Below, piece by piece: positions 1-9,554 of a stretch of 64,000 nt of DNA; within the stretch, counting starts at the first letter, position 1; the number at the start of each line of letters is the position of its first letter. The position numbers were made by a program, and so were the translations under genes. The stretch is from Volutella citrinella (taxonomy: Eukaryota > Ascomycota > Sordariomycetes > Hypocreales > Nectriaceae), in the NCBI GenBank assembly GCA_034401135.1, contig JAWZSP010000004.1, positions 124,001-188,000 on the forward strand. Reading direction: 5' to 3'. The notes beneath the pieces were generated by a model. That model saw nothing but the letters and a program-made list of their open reading frames with translations. It was not told where the DNA came from and made no database searches.

Positions 1-176
1 GGTTGGGGTAAGCAGCAAAAACACCGCAACAAGACAGCATTGCGGATGCAGCTGTCCCATCTATCGTGAAGGGGTTGCAAAGGGCACAATCATCCTGAGA
101 GCTGAAATATGTGGTTGTATAAAAGTCTATTACACAATCCCCCCGCCCCAAGTCTTTATTTTGTGTCTTTCCAAGC
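1..176. other. window edge, 3' flank of transaminase
   Basis: Downstream of the transaminase stop. It probably holds its 3' UTR. No exon of a further gene can be claimed. Confidence 0.4.
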
Positions 177-1145
177 TCAGTAATCGACCTTGAAGCTGTA
201 CTTGTCATCGTAGTGCATTGCCCAGTAGGTGTCCCAGATCTTCTTGGTAATTGGTCCAACGCCGTTGCTCTTGACGGGCATGTCATCAAGGTGGCTAATA
301 GGCATAATACCACCGGCAGTAGTGCACATCAGGATCTCGTCGGCGTCATAGAGTGCCTGGACGGGAATAGTCTCGATACGGATTTCGAGGCCATTAGCAC
401 GAGCAGCATCAATGACACTCTTGCGGGTGATGCCCTCGAGAACACCTCGCTCAGGAGTATAGAGGACGTTGTTCTTGATAATGACAATATTGAAGCCCGA
501 TCCCTCTGTGACATTGGCATCGCCGTCGGTTAGGAAGGGGTAGGTGGCACCACGGTCCGAAGCCTCAAACAGACCACGGATAAGATCGCCCCACTGCAGG
601 TTCTTGATAGTAGGGTCGATTGCCCCGGGGGGCACACGGCGGACGGTGCGGGCAAGTACAGCTCTGCCGCCCGTCTTCTGAATAGGGGGGTCCATAACCC
701 AGACGTAGGGCTGGATGAACATGTAGAGGTTATTGTTGAGGAGGTCCTCAGGGCGGGCGCCACGAACGCCAACAAGGCCGCGGGTGACGATGAGCTCGAC
801 GAAAGCATCTCGGATACCACACTTGGCTGCCATTTGGAGGAGGATCTGCTTAATCTCGCTGCGAGGGATCGGGAAGCGAAGTCTCATCTTGCGGCAGCTG
901 GCCTCAAGACGGTCGAGATGCTCATCAAGACGGAAGAACCGGCCGTCCCAGATGGAGGGCACGTCGTAGGTGAGATCCGAGTGCATAAATCCTTGGTCCA
1001 TCAGAGGGATGCGAGCGTCCTTGAGGGGGACAAGCTCGCCCTCCACCCAGGCAATGCCCTTGGCAAACGGATTGGACTCGATGGTTTGCTCCCATGCTGC
1101 CTGTCGCTCGTTGTAAGCAGCAAAGATGCTATCCATAGTCGCCAT
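177..1145 (-). CDS. (R)-selective amine transaminase-like class IV aminotransferase
   Basis: Single-exon gene of 322 residues. It is a PLP fold-type IV (branched-chain aminotransferase-like) enzyme that would move an amino group between an (R)-amine or D-amino acid and a keto acid, probably in the cytosol. It matches the pattern of the fungal (R)-amine transaminases: His55 and Tyr60 in MHSDLTYDV, Arg128 in GVRG, the PLP lysine Lys181 in IKNLQWGDL and Glu214 in VTEGSGFN, which binds the pyridine nitrogen. The length is normal for the family and no targeting peptide is seen. The start gives the full N-terminal helix; MDSIF three codons in is a possible alternative. The physiological substrate is unknown. 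A branched-chain aminotransferase role is less likely given the residues in the active-site loop. Confidence 0.9.
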   Translation of the reverse strand: MATMDSIFAAYNERQAAWEQTIESNPFAKGIAWVEGELVPLKDARIPLMDQGFMHSDLTYDVPSIWDGRFFRLDEHLDRLEASCRKMRLRFPIPRSEIKQILLQMAAKCGIRDAFVELIVTRGLVGVRGARPEDLLNNNLYMFIQPYVWVMDPPIQKTGGRAVLARTVRRVPPGAIDPTIKNLQWGDLIRGLFEASDRGATYPFLTDGDANVTEGSGFNIVIIKNNVLYTPERGVLEGITRKSVIDAARANGLEIRIETIPVQALYDADEILMCTTAGGIMPISHLDDMPVKSNGVGPITKKIWDTYWAMHYDDKYSFKVDY

Positions 1146-1742
1146 GTTGAAGGACTGTTGACAATTTCGTGATGTCGATATTTGATCGTGAGTCGGTATT
1201 GGTGCAGATTATCGAGAGATTGAGGCGAGGCTTAAACGGTCGGCTAGGGTATTCAAATCACCCCGGATTGATAGTGCAGTATAAATCCCTTTTCTCCTAT
1301 GCGAAGGCGTGAAGGCGGCCCTGCTCGTACATTGATTACTTCATTGTTGCTGCATGCTCGAAATTACCGCTTTAGGGAAATAAAACGGCTCCACACCCAG
1401 ACGCACGAGGCGCAACCCCTGCTCACAGGACGTCCTCATCTTCATTACTAACCAAATCTGGTGATTGAGTGAGTGCGTGGACTAGTACTCCTTTTGGCCA
1501 GCAAATAGACTACCTAAGTGATCCTGGCATGACATCTCTCAGAAGAGATGACCCAACTCGAATTTTAGGGCTTAGTCCTTAGACGTATGGGGCATTACAT
1601 GCAGACTGACTGGGCAGGCCCCTGTTTTCCGCTATGTCATGGTCACCCGATGCCAGAAGAACAAGTGCCAGATGTAGAAGTACGATCAGCACTCCAGACT
1701 CGTGTGATTTACAACCGACGTCTTGCCTGAGAAGCGGGGTGA
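1146..1742. other. intergenic: transaminase promoter and 3' end of regulator gene
   Basis: No coding sequence is supported. The half next to 1145 should hold the transaminase promoter and 5' UTR. The other half is the 3' flank of the regulator gene ending at 1743. Confidence 0.6.
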
Positions 1743-3853
1743 CTAGCCAAATAGATATTGACGCGGAATTTGTGAAGACCCAACATTCTCACGAGCCTTT
1801 TGGTCCAAGATGGGCCCCCACCACAAGGAGGCATCTGTGCTGGCCCAAATTTCCTCGAGCAACCCCAAGGCCGTGGCGAACATGCCATAGCGTGCCCTTG
1901 CATCCCACCACTTGCAGTACTCGCGTGCTTGCTCCCGCAGAAGCTCATCCTTGGTTTCGCAGCCAGCGAGAAAGACGGGAAGCAGCAGTTGCTTCTGCAC
2001 CGTCGAGTCGCGGCGACAGGCGGTGACGTGGTTGAGAGTTCGTCGAGCGAAGAACTCCAGAATTGGAGGGCTCGTGTTCCGGTCGCGACTGAAGACTCTT
2101 TCAATATACACCAACAACCCATTCCTCCAAGCCTCGGCGCAGTGGTACATGTCCTCCTGGTTCTGCAGAATGGCCAAAATCCTTTCGCTCTCCCCCGGGG
2201 AACCCTCCGTTGCGTTCTCGTCCTTTTCTTCCACTTTGGGATTTTGCCAGTTCTTTATACAATGACGAATATGGACAACATGTTTCATATCGAACATGAC
2301 GCACGTCATGCTGTGGACAATCTCAAACTCTCTGGCGAATGTGGCAAGTTTAATCATGTATTCGAAGAGGTCTCGAGGACAACCAGAAATGCCAAAGAAG
2401 AGCGCGTTGTCGTCTGCCTTGTCGGGAAAAAGCAAGCTCATGGTGGTGGACTCGGAGAAGACGCAGCCCTGCCTTGATGTGAGAGCGAGGGTGACATCCC
2501 ACCTGTGTGAGATTGCGCATTAATGACCGTCGCGGGACGAGGGATTTGCGTATCTTGGATAGATAGACAGACATACCAGACTAACATCTCAACACGAGCC
2601 TGAAACCGTGGAGTCCCCTTCAGCCCATCTGAGGCGGCGGCTTGCATCATTTTATGTGCACGCTGTAGGTACCATGTCCAAGGGCCACGAGCCGATGTTG
2701 CGCACTAGATGATACAGTTAGCCAACCATGGCAGAAGCCCATATCATATCTTGGCGTCACTTGCGTCTAAAGTCATGAGTATCAAAAGCGCATCCAGGAA
2801 GCTCGCATGGACCTCATCGCCAGATTGGTTGACACTATCGACATCCTTGAACAAGGCAAGAGCCTTGCGTTTGTATGACTTGGCTTCCTGTCCGAATTCG
2901 CCCGTGTCGCGGCTGATGTGCTTGTAACATAACGCCAGGATGCAGTTTAGGAGGAGCTGAGAGCCTCGACCCGTCTTTGCATCGAAGCGGAAGGGGTTTG
3001 CGTCAAAGTCGTGCGTCAAGGGCAGAACACAGAATTCTTCGTCATCTAGGATTTGCGACGTGGGTTAGTTAGCATTGGTGTAAAATCGGATAAGCAAATG
3101 GCTCGCTCGGCGGCACATACAGCGTCTGAGTAGGTGTGATATTGTGTTGGTGATATTTTCCGTAGGACCATCGACATCTTGGGCGAGTAGCGATATTGCT
3201 TCCGGGTCTGCTGTCTCTGTAGCAGGAACGGTGTCCTCGTCCATTACTCCGCTGCTGGGCTGGACATTCATCGCATTGGAGCTGGAGGCATCCGTGGAGG
3301 GGGACTCGCCAAGCAGACAGAAGGTCGCGTCGCCATTGTAGTCGGGGAGAAAGGGTATCCTATACGGCCAAGCCGAAGGATCGATAGGGAACTTGAGGGT
3401 CGAATCAAAGTCGGTAAAGAGATTTATCGGCGGATCGAAGTACCAATTTGGGACATCGGAAATAGGCACATCAGGCATCTCTTGGGCATTCGAATTGTCT
3501 ACCATCTGCTCCGTTATACTGGCCATGGCCTCCTTGGGCTCTCCGCCGACGGATGGCGTTTGCGTTGTGGTCTCTGCTCCAGCTCCAGCATGGGTCTGCA
3601 TTCCAATCAGAACGTTTGCTGCCGCGCGGTCGGCCTGGTGTTTGTGGGCTTCGGGGTCATTTGCCCCGTCATCGCCACGCGTGGCAGCGCTAGGTGCTGG
3701 TGATGGTCGCGAGTCGCTGGCAGGCTGCGTGCGTGCTGCTGCTCTGGTAGGCGCATTCCCTGCTCTGGTCGTTCCTCGTCTGCGTTGATGCTTGCGACTG
3801 AAAGCCCCAACGAATTTGAACTCACGGGGAGGCTTCGTCTCCGACATTGCCAA
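1743..3853 (-). CDS. fungal-specific transcription factor-like protein (Fungal_trans_2 type) without zinc cluster
   Basis: Four exons on the minus strand: 3853-3121, 3045-2765, 2704-2577 and 2502-1743, giving 633 residues. The C-terminal two thirds looks like the ARCA/ARG81-type fungal regulator domain: a helical region with RRYDEEF, SARGPWTWYLQRAHK, WWDVTLALTSRQGC and a Cys- and Trp-rich tail. The N-terminus begins with a short block FKFV followed by the basic HQRRRG and a low-complexity linker. It has no C-x2-C-x6-C pattern, so the usual Zn2Cys6 DNA-binding domain is absent, as in a known subset of this family. Intron 2 (2764-2705) starts with GC instead of GT (donor GCAAGT), because no GT donor keeps the frame. 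The target genes are unknown. A role in controlling the flanking SDR or amine genes is possible but unproven. Confidence 0.75.
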
Positions 3854-4268
3854 AGTTGGATGCGGCTAATAAGGGTCGGTCATGAATGGCTGGAGGAAGG
3901 AGGCGGATGCTGGTAGGCGATAAGAGGGAAGTGGATGGGTTGGGTGGAAAATGGACGGAATAGTAATATGGGGGGCTTGGCGACTCAATGTGTGGGACTT
4001 GATCCTCCTTTCGCCATTCCGGGCAATGCGGGGTAAAAGGGAAGGAACCACCAGGGCGCACCCTCCCAACATCAAACGAACAAACTCAAAGGCTAGCGGC
4101 CGCATCGTGGGCAAACTGAAAGCAGTGGCTCATCAAATGCATTCTTCAATTAGGTGCGTATTGCCAAGTCATGTGTAGCATGAATTATGGTATTCACATT
4201 TATTTAACGAGCTGTCTCTGTAATTTTATTCTGCTTGTTCTGCTTCTGCTTCCCTTTCCCTCAAAAAC
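3854..4268. other. intergenic: upstream region of the regulator and 3' flank of SDR
   Basis: Purine/pyrimidine-skewed sequence typical of a fungal promoter and 5' UTR. No further exon with a cysteine cluster could be found here for the regulator gene ending at 3853. Confidence 0.5.
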
Positions 4269-5227
4269 CTAGTTGTAAAGACCACCGTTGGCAGAGAGGG
4301 TAGATCCAGTCACCCACTTGGCATCGTCGGAGCACAGGAACGCAACGAGGGGGGCAATATCGTCGACCTCACCCACTCGAGCAGCTGCAGGAGTAGATTC
4401 GATAAGAGGCTGCATGTCCTTGAGGAACTGCTCATCGGATTGGAACCATTGGTCTGGAAAGGTAGCAAGTCAGCCATTGCATAGGAAAGAAAAGGATGGT
4501 TCGGTCCTGTGACATACCGGTGGCAATGGGACCAGGATTCACAGAGTTGACCGTAATCCCATGGCTCTGGCCGAGCTCTTTCGCCCATGTGCGGCACAGA
4601 GCCTCGTTGGCGGCTTTGGTAGCAGCATAGACAGTCTGTCCAGCGACGCCAAGACGGGCACCGGCGGACGAGATGAAAACAATGCGGCCGCCCTTGGGCA
4701 GGTGAGGCTCGACCGCCTTGGTGAGAAAGATGGGGCCCTTGACGTTGGTATCGAAATGTCGGTCGTAGAAATCCTCCGTCGTATCGACCAGATTCGCCTC
4801 GTTACCCTGAGCGGCGCTGCCAAGATGCGTTAGCTCTTGACCTACTTGCAGTGGAACAATGCAAATGCTTACTTGTGGATGAGGATCTCGATCTTGCCAG
4901 TGGCACTGATCTTGAGGGCGGCCTCGACAATCTTGGGGGCCTGATCAACCTTGCTCACATCGGCCTGGACAACAATGGCCTTGGTGCCATTGGCTTCGAT
5001 CTCCTTGGCAACCTCCTCGGCCCGGGCTCGGCTGCCCTCGGAGACGTAGTTGACTACGACATTGGCACCACGCTTTCCAAGGAGGACGGCGATGCCCGCT
5101 CCAAGGCCCCTGTCCGTTTGATGTCAGTGGTATGTTTGTTTTGAGGGGCACGCGTTGCTTGCCTGGAGGCGCCAGTGACAATGGCAGTCTTGCCAGAAAG
5201 ATCAATTCCCTTGAAGTCGACAGCCAT
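4269..5227 (-). CDS. short-chain dehydrogenase/reductase (SDR)
   Basis: Four exons: 5227-5163, 5109-4873, 4816-4518 and 4453-4269, giving 261 residues, the usual length for a classical SDR. It is an NAD(P)-dependent alcohol/ketone oxidoreductase. The cofactor loop is TGASRGLGAGIA, the NNAG-type motif appears as HNAA (Asn101), Ser150/151 lies in VFISSAG, and the catalytic pair is Tyr164 and Lys168 in VYAATKAA. The PGPIATG loop follows. The tail GSTLSANGG is as in the 3-oxoacyl-ACP-reductase-like or versicolorin-reductase-like group. Intron 1 (5162-5110) has a GC donor (AG|GCAAGC) with branch site CACTGAC and acceptor ACAG. Exon phase leaves no GT alternative. The gene diverges from the amine oxidase at 5779 and could share its promoter. 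The substrate is unknown. Confidence 0.88.
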
Positions 5228-5778
5228 CTCGATAAACCGTTCTCTGGCGTTTTGTTTCAAACTAGTCGTGGAATGAATGAGTGAAGCAGAGGTATTACGA
5301 TGCGTGGTGAAGATTAAGACGAGGGAAACGAATTTGCATTACCGACCCAGCTCGCCAAATAAGTAGTTTGGTAGGCGTTGGAATCACCAGAACAGGATGG
5401 GAAATTCCCAGAGGGCCACAGAGTATCGCTTCGTCCTGACAATGCAACTCCCATCGTTAAAGTGTACGCACACACGTTACCCCGCCCCTTGATGACCCAT
5501 GTCCCCAAACTTCCGTTTCTAGCTGGACAGAGTTGATGCTATTGCCCGAAATGGCAAAATGCTCCTCGAGCTTGGGGCATTGACAATATAACCACTTTGG
5601 GCTAGAGGTGGCACTGGCGTGATACTACTAGTATAGTACTATAGCCCCACGCCTTTGTATACAGAACAAGTACCAATAGTGTGCTAAGTGGGCTTAAACT
5701 TCTCGAGCCGCCTTGCAACCTGGGCATTTTCAGGTCTTCAGAAGCAGAACCGACCTCATCATTTGACTATTCAGCATC
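5228..5778. promoter_or_regulatory. divergent promoter region between SDR and amine oxidase
   Basis: A 551-bp spacer separates two divergently transcribed start codons (5227 and 5779). No coding sequence is supported. Near its right end, 5622-5643 holds two overlapping inverted repeats: arms ATACTA/TAGTAT around one base, and the perfect 12-mer TATAGTACTATA at 5632-5643. They lie about 140 bp upstream of the oxidase ATG and could be regulator sites or a core promoter element. This is inference from position. Confidence 0.5.
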
Positions 5779-7549
5779 ATGGCTCCTCAAACCAAGGACG
5801 GCTACATCTGGCGACCAGAGACTGGCGTGCGTCGCGGTATCACGTCTGATGCTGTTGTCTCTCCTCCACGATCCGACCTTTTGAACCAAAACGAGGTCTT
5901 TGACGCCATTGTCATTGGCGCTGGGTACGCTGGTCTGGCCGCGGCCCGCGATCTCTGCGATTTCGGTAAGATGTGCTGCTACTGCAGCCTCAACCGGTCA
6001 TGATGAGGCCCAGGCTAAGGTCGTGATCATCAAAGGACATCGTATTTTACTTCTTGAAGCGCGTGACAGAATTGGTGGCCGTACTTATTCTGCCGTTGAG
6101 GATGGTCAGTATTGATGCCGCACGAATACCCGCGCAATCGTGACGAATCTGACACAACTCAGGGTTCTTGTACGAGATGGGTGGTACATGGGTTACTCAC
6201 CACATGGGATACCTGTTCCGCGAAATGACGAGATACCGGATGGACAGGGATCTCATTACGACTGGCAGCCCAGACAAGTCCAAGGGCTACTATACACTAA
6301 GGGTTCCGAGTGAGTTTCCACATGATACGACCTTGTAGTCGCCATCTCGAAAAGATTCACTGATTGTCCAACCTACTACTTCTTCAGACACCGAGCCACG
6401 CAAGTTGAGCCACGAAGAGGCTGGTGCGATGCAGGCCAAGGCATGGGACCTCTTTGTCAACGTGGACGGACAGTACGGACGTACGCTTTGCCCCCTCCCG
6501 CACGCCATGCTAGACAACCCTATCGTCGACCGAACCACAGTCGAAAAGTGGGACAAGCTATCTTGTCAAGATCGTTTCGACCAGATCAAGCACCAATTGA
6601 CCGCTGAGGAACAAGGGCTGCTCGTGTCTCTGCTTCTGCACATCTCTGGAGGCAACATGAAGAACTCGGGCTTGTGGGACATGATCCGATCTCATGCCCT
6701 TTTGATGCACAGCAGCGACAACTTCGCTGATGTGTGGCTTCGCTATAAGCTTCGCGATGGACAGACGGAGCTGGCCAATCGAATCTTCAGGGATGCCACT
6801 GACAACGGCCTTCAGTACAGTTTCTCCACCCCCGTGGAAGAGATCAACCAGGATAGTAATGGCAAAGGCATTGTCAGTGTCAAGACGGCGGGTCACCACA
6901 TCTTTCATGCTCGCAAGCTCATCACGACTATCCCCCTCAACGTCCTCAAGGACATCAAGTTCGTGCCCCCGCTGTCGCAGAAGCGCCAGTCCGCCATCCG
7001 CATTGGCCACGTCAACCAGATGACCAAGATCCACGCTGATGTCTCGAACACGGAGCTTCAGACGTGGGGCGGTTGCAACTTCCCCGGCCTGCTCATGTAC
7101 GGATACAGCGACGGAGTCCTGAACAATGGAAATGTCCACCTTGTCGCGTTTGGCGCCGACGAGCGTGGGAACTTTTGCCCTGAAGAGGAACCTGAAAAGA
7201 CAATCGAGGCCTTTCAGAAGTTACACCCGATGAACATCAAGCGATTGGTGAGTAGAGCGCGTCTTGTCTGTCGTCCCTGAAAACTAACAAAAGTCTGCCT
7301 TAGTTATTCCACAACTGGGTCACTGATCCATGGTCCCAAGGAGGACCTGCCTGGTGGCAGCCCGGCTACATGTCTGACTATCAAGAGGAGCTGCAGAGCC
7401 GACAGGGCAATGTTTTCTTCGCTTCTGCTGACTGGGCCCATGGTTGGCGTGCTGCCATTGACGGTGCCCTCGAGCAGGGTATTATAAATGCACGAACTGC
7501 AAGCCAGGAAATTAAGGCTGGCAAGAAGGGCTATAGTAATAAGCTCTAG
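5779..7549 (+). CDS. flavin monoamine oxidase, MAO-N-like
   Basis: Five exons: 5779-5965, 6036-6104, 6163-6309, 6388-7247 and 7304-7549, giving 502 residues, close to Aspergillus MAO-N. It oxidises primary amines to imines/aldehydes with release of H2O2, using FAD. The FAD fold starts at GAGYAGLAAARDL, followed by LLLEARDRIGGRTYS and MGGTWVTH. The substrate/FAD C-terminal block is seen in FFASADWAHGWRAAIDGAL. No Cys in a covalent-FAD context is visible near the C-terminus, as in MAO-N, so FAD is probably non-covalent. The last residues (SNKL) resemble a PTS1 peroxisomal signal, which would suit an H2O2 producer. Every intron has a GTRNGY-like donor and a clean acceptor. It diverges from the SDR gene. 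The substrate may be an aliphatic or aromatic amine. Confidence 0.88.
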
Positions 7550-8197
7550 TTTATAACAATATAATCCCCGATTGTATTCAGCGTTTGTTTTAAAAAGATA
7601 TGATTCTAGCTATTACTTCCTAATCTAGTTAACCGACTTTCCCCCTTTTACTTTAGCCCTCTTTAGCTCTAGTTTCTTCTTTATGAAGTTATTAACTATC
7701 TCGACTAGCTTCCCTTTCTATACCTAATATTCGTCCTTCTTAAGCTCCCTGAGAAAGTATACCTCTTTTAGTAGTTTGTTAGTGTGAATGACAGGCTTAA
7801 ATAAACACCAGCAATTGTCAGTGTCCCCTGCAGAAACTGTATGGTAGTCGACCTTAAGAAAATAGCAAACAATAGCGTGACCTTTAGTAATAGAACCTCG
7901 CAAAATGAACAAAATCTGAATTAACTATTAGTCGGATTAGACAGAAAGAAAGGAGTCCTTAAATAGAAAAAGATTAAAGAAGGGGGAAAGTTCTTATTAG
8001 TTTGAAGCATTGCACAAAATCGTCCCTTTTAAGCTACTGACCTAAACGCCCCGATTGCCAATTCAGTCTAACTACTATGCACTACTAATATGATCCAGCC
8101 GCCACACATTATATAATATAGCCCGGTTCTTATGAGTTTGTTTATTGCATTTTCTTTTACTCACATCTAAATCTGTTGTAAATTAAAATATCTTATA
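7550..8197. other. AT-rich, TpA-rich island
   Basis: About 650 bp of clearly AT-richer sequence than its flanks, crowded with TTAG/CTAG/TTAA words and with stop codons in all frames. The composition resembles a repeat degraded by repeat-induced point mutation, or a 3' spacer. A 62-codon minus-strand frame at 7724-7912 exists but I recognise nothing in it. No terminal repeats or target-site duplication were found. Confidence 0.4.
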
Positions 8198-8908
8198 TTA
8201 CATAGTGTCCACCCAAAGTTGACGCATTGGTCCAGCTGCAGCAGAGAAGGACGATAAAGCTAACAGCAGCTGAGGTATGCATTTTCCACCACTACTATAA
8301 TGTATCGCCACCGGAGCCCATGCCAGATTCTCAATCAGCTTTTGTCTCCATTCCAAGGTTTCCGTTTCAGAACAACCTGCTTTAGTCGATCTCAGACGAT
8401 CTCTAATAAGCCGGCCCACGTTCAGCAGCACTAATGTCATCCAAGATCGAGTGGACCATAGGAAGAACTTAACACTTGCCTCTGGTGGGACTGGAATAAT
8501 CTTTTTCATACAGAGCAAACCAGCTGCTTCGCAGGTGTGAAAGACGCCTACACAAATCGACTGAATATCATCAGCGCAGGCGTTGTGCGCAGGACATGGA
8601 GTCGGGTTGGATAGTGACGAGACAAGCTTGCTTTGTAGTTGTTTAAGGATGCCCCAGACCCCGAGCAAGCCCCTCATGCGATTCAAAATCTGCCATTCAT
8701 CAAGCAGTGCGGACAGGTTGTGCAGATGTCGGGAGGCACTGTCAGCAAGTTTCCTGGTGCCTCTCAGTCCTTGTTTTCGGCTGATGCTTGTGCGTAGCAA
8801 CAGGTCCACGGTCGCGGATAAGAGACGGACTGATTCGCCCGCAAAAAGGAGCGTAATACTCTGATTGTCTGGGGTGGCCATGCATCGTTGGAGATGTGCC
8901 AGCTCCAT
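8198..8908 (-). CDS. PEX11-like peroxisomal membrane protein (possible)
   Basis: Open frame of 236 residues. The pattern follows fungal PEX11C/GIM5-type proteins: an N-terminal AHLQRCMATP block with an amphipathic helix after it, a central WQILNRMRGLLGVWGI segment like the R-x-LRLWGLL helix of the family, and a C-terminal WRQKLIENLAWAPVAIHY block like the NLAYAPLTLHW of PEX11C. PEX11 proteins elongate and divide peroxisomes. The family usually has 25-40 residues before the AHL block, so the true start may lie in an upstream exon (about 8910-9015) that I could not place. ATG 8908 is therefore provisional. It lies next to a putative peroxisomal amine oxidase and an acyl-activating enzyme. Assignment is by remembered family pattern only. 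Confidence 0.5.
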   Translation of the reverse strand: MELAHLQRCMATPDNQSITLLFAGESVRLLSATVDLLLRTSISRKQGLRGTRKLADSASRHLHNLSALLDEWQILNRMRGLLGVWGILKQLQSKLVSSLSNPTPCPAHNACADDIQSICVGVFHTCEAAGLLCMKKIIPVPPEASVKFFLWSTRSWMTLVLLNVGRLIRDRLRSTKAGCSETETLEWRQKLIENLAWAPVAIHYSSGGKCIPQLLLALSSFSAAAGPMRQLWVDTM

Positions 8909-9554
8909 AAGGCGTGATGCTCGTTGTCGGTTCGGATGATTGGGCCAATGACTTCAAACAAGTATCCCCGTCGCTCAAGGCAGTTCCCGTTGTTCCTGGA
9001 AAATGTGTGGTCCATATGGGGAGCTTAGGGACAAGTCTGGATCACGTTGTATAGTACCAGCACCTCCACATCCCGGGGCGATAATGCCACTAGAGGCGTA
9101 CGTCTTTTGGGGATGTGTCGACAACTTCTACATTCAGTAATGCCTAAACAGGCAATTTATGCTTAGTGGAGGAGGAGGGGGTGGCTGGAAGTGGGGGATG
9201 CTCGGCGAGTCAGCCGGATCAATAATCATGATGCAGCTTTAGCGGGCGGATATGCCCATCACCCATCTAGGCACTGAATCAGGAAGCTTCTTGACTTAGT
9301 AGCCCAGCTAAACTTACTCCATGAAGCTATATCCGGAATAACATGCATTGCCGTCACTTGGGTGAGAACAGATAGGAGTTACATTTTAAAGCGCAACCTC
9401 GTAATGAATGAATGCTATCCCTGTCAATACCAACGCACATTCCATTATCCTTCAGACTGCCAGCCTAAGACTTTGAGCACACTTCAAGTTTGAACCTGCA
9501 TTTCATCGTTTGGTACATAATACCGTCTGGTGGTTGGGTCTGACTGTGCCCTCC
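8909..9554. promoter_or_regulatory. divergent spacer between PEX11-like and acetyl-CoA synthetase genes
   Basis: No coding exon is firmly supported. It should contain promoters for both flanking genes and perhaps a missed first exon of the PEX11-like gene near 8910-9015. Confidence 0.4.

Noticed and set aside
7724..7912. 62-codon minus-strand frame in the AT-rich island
   Set aside because: Too short, in biased sequence, and with no family resemblance. It could be a transposon scrap but cannot be shown.
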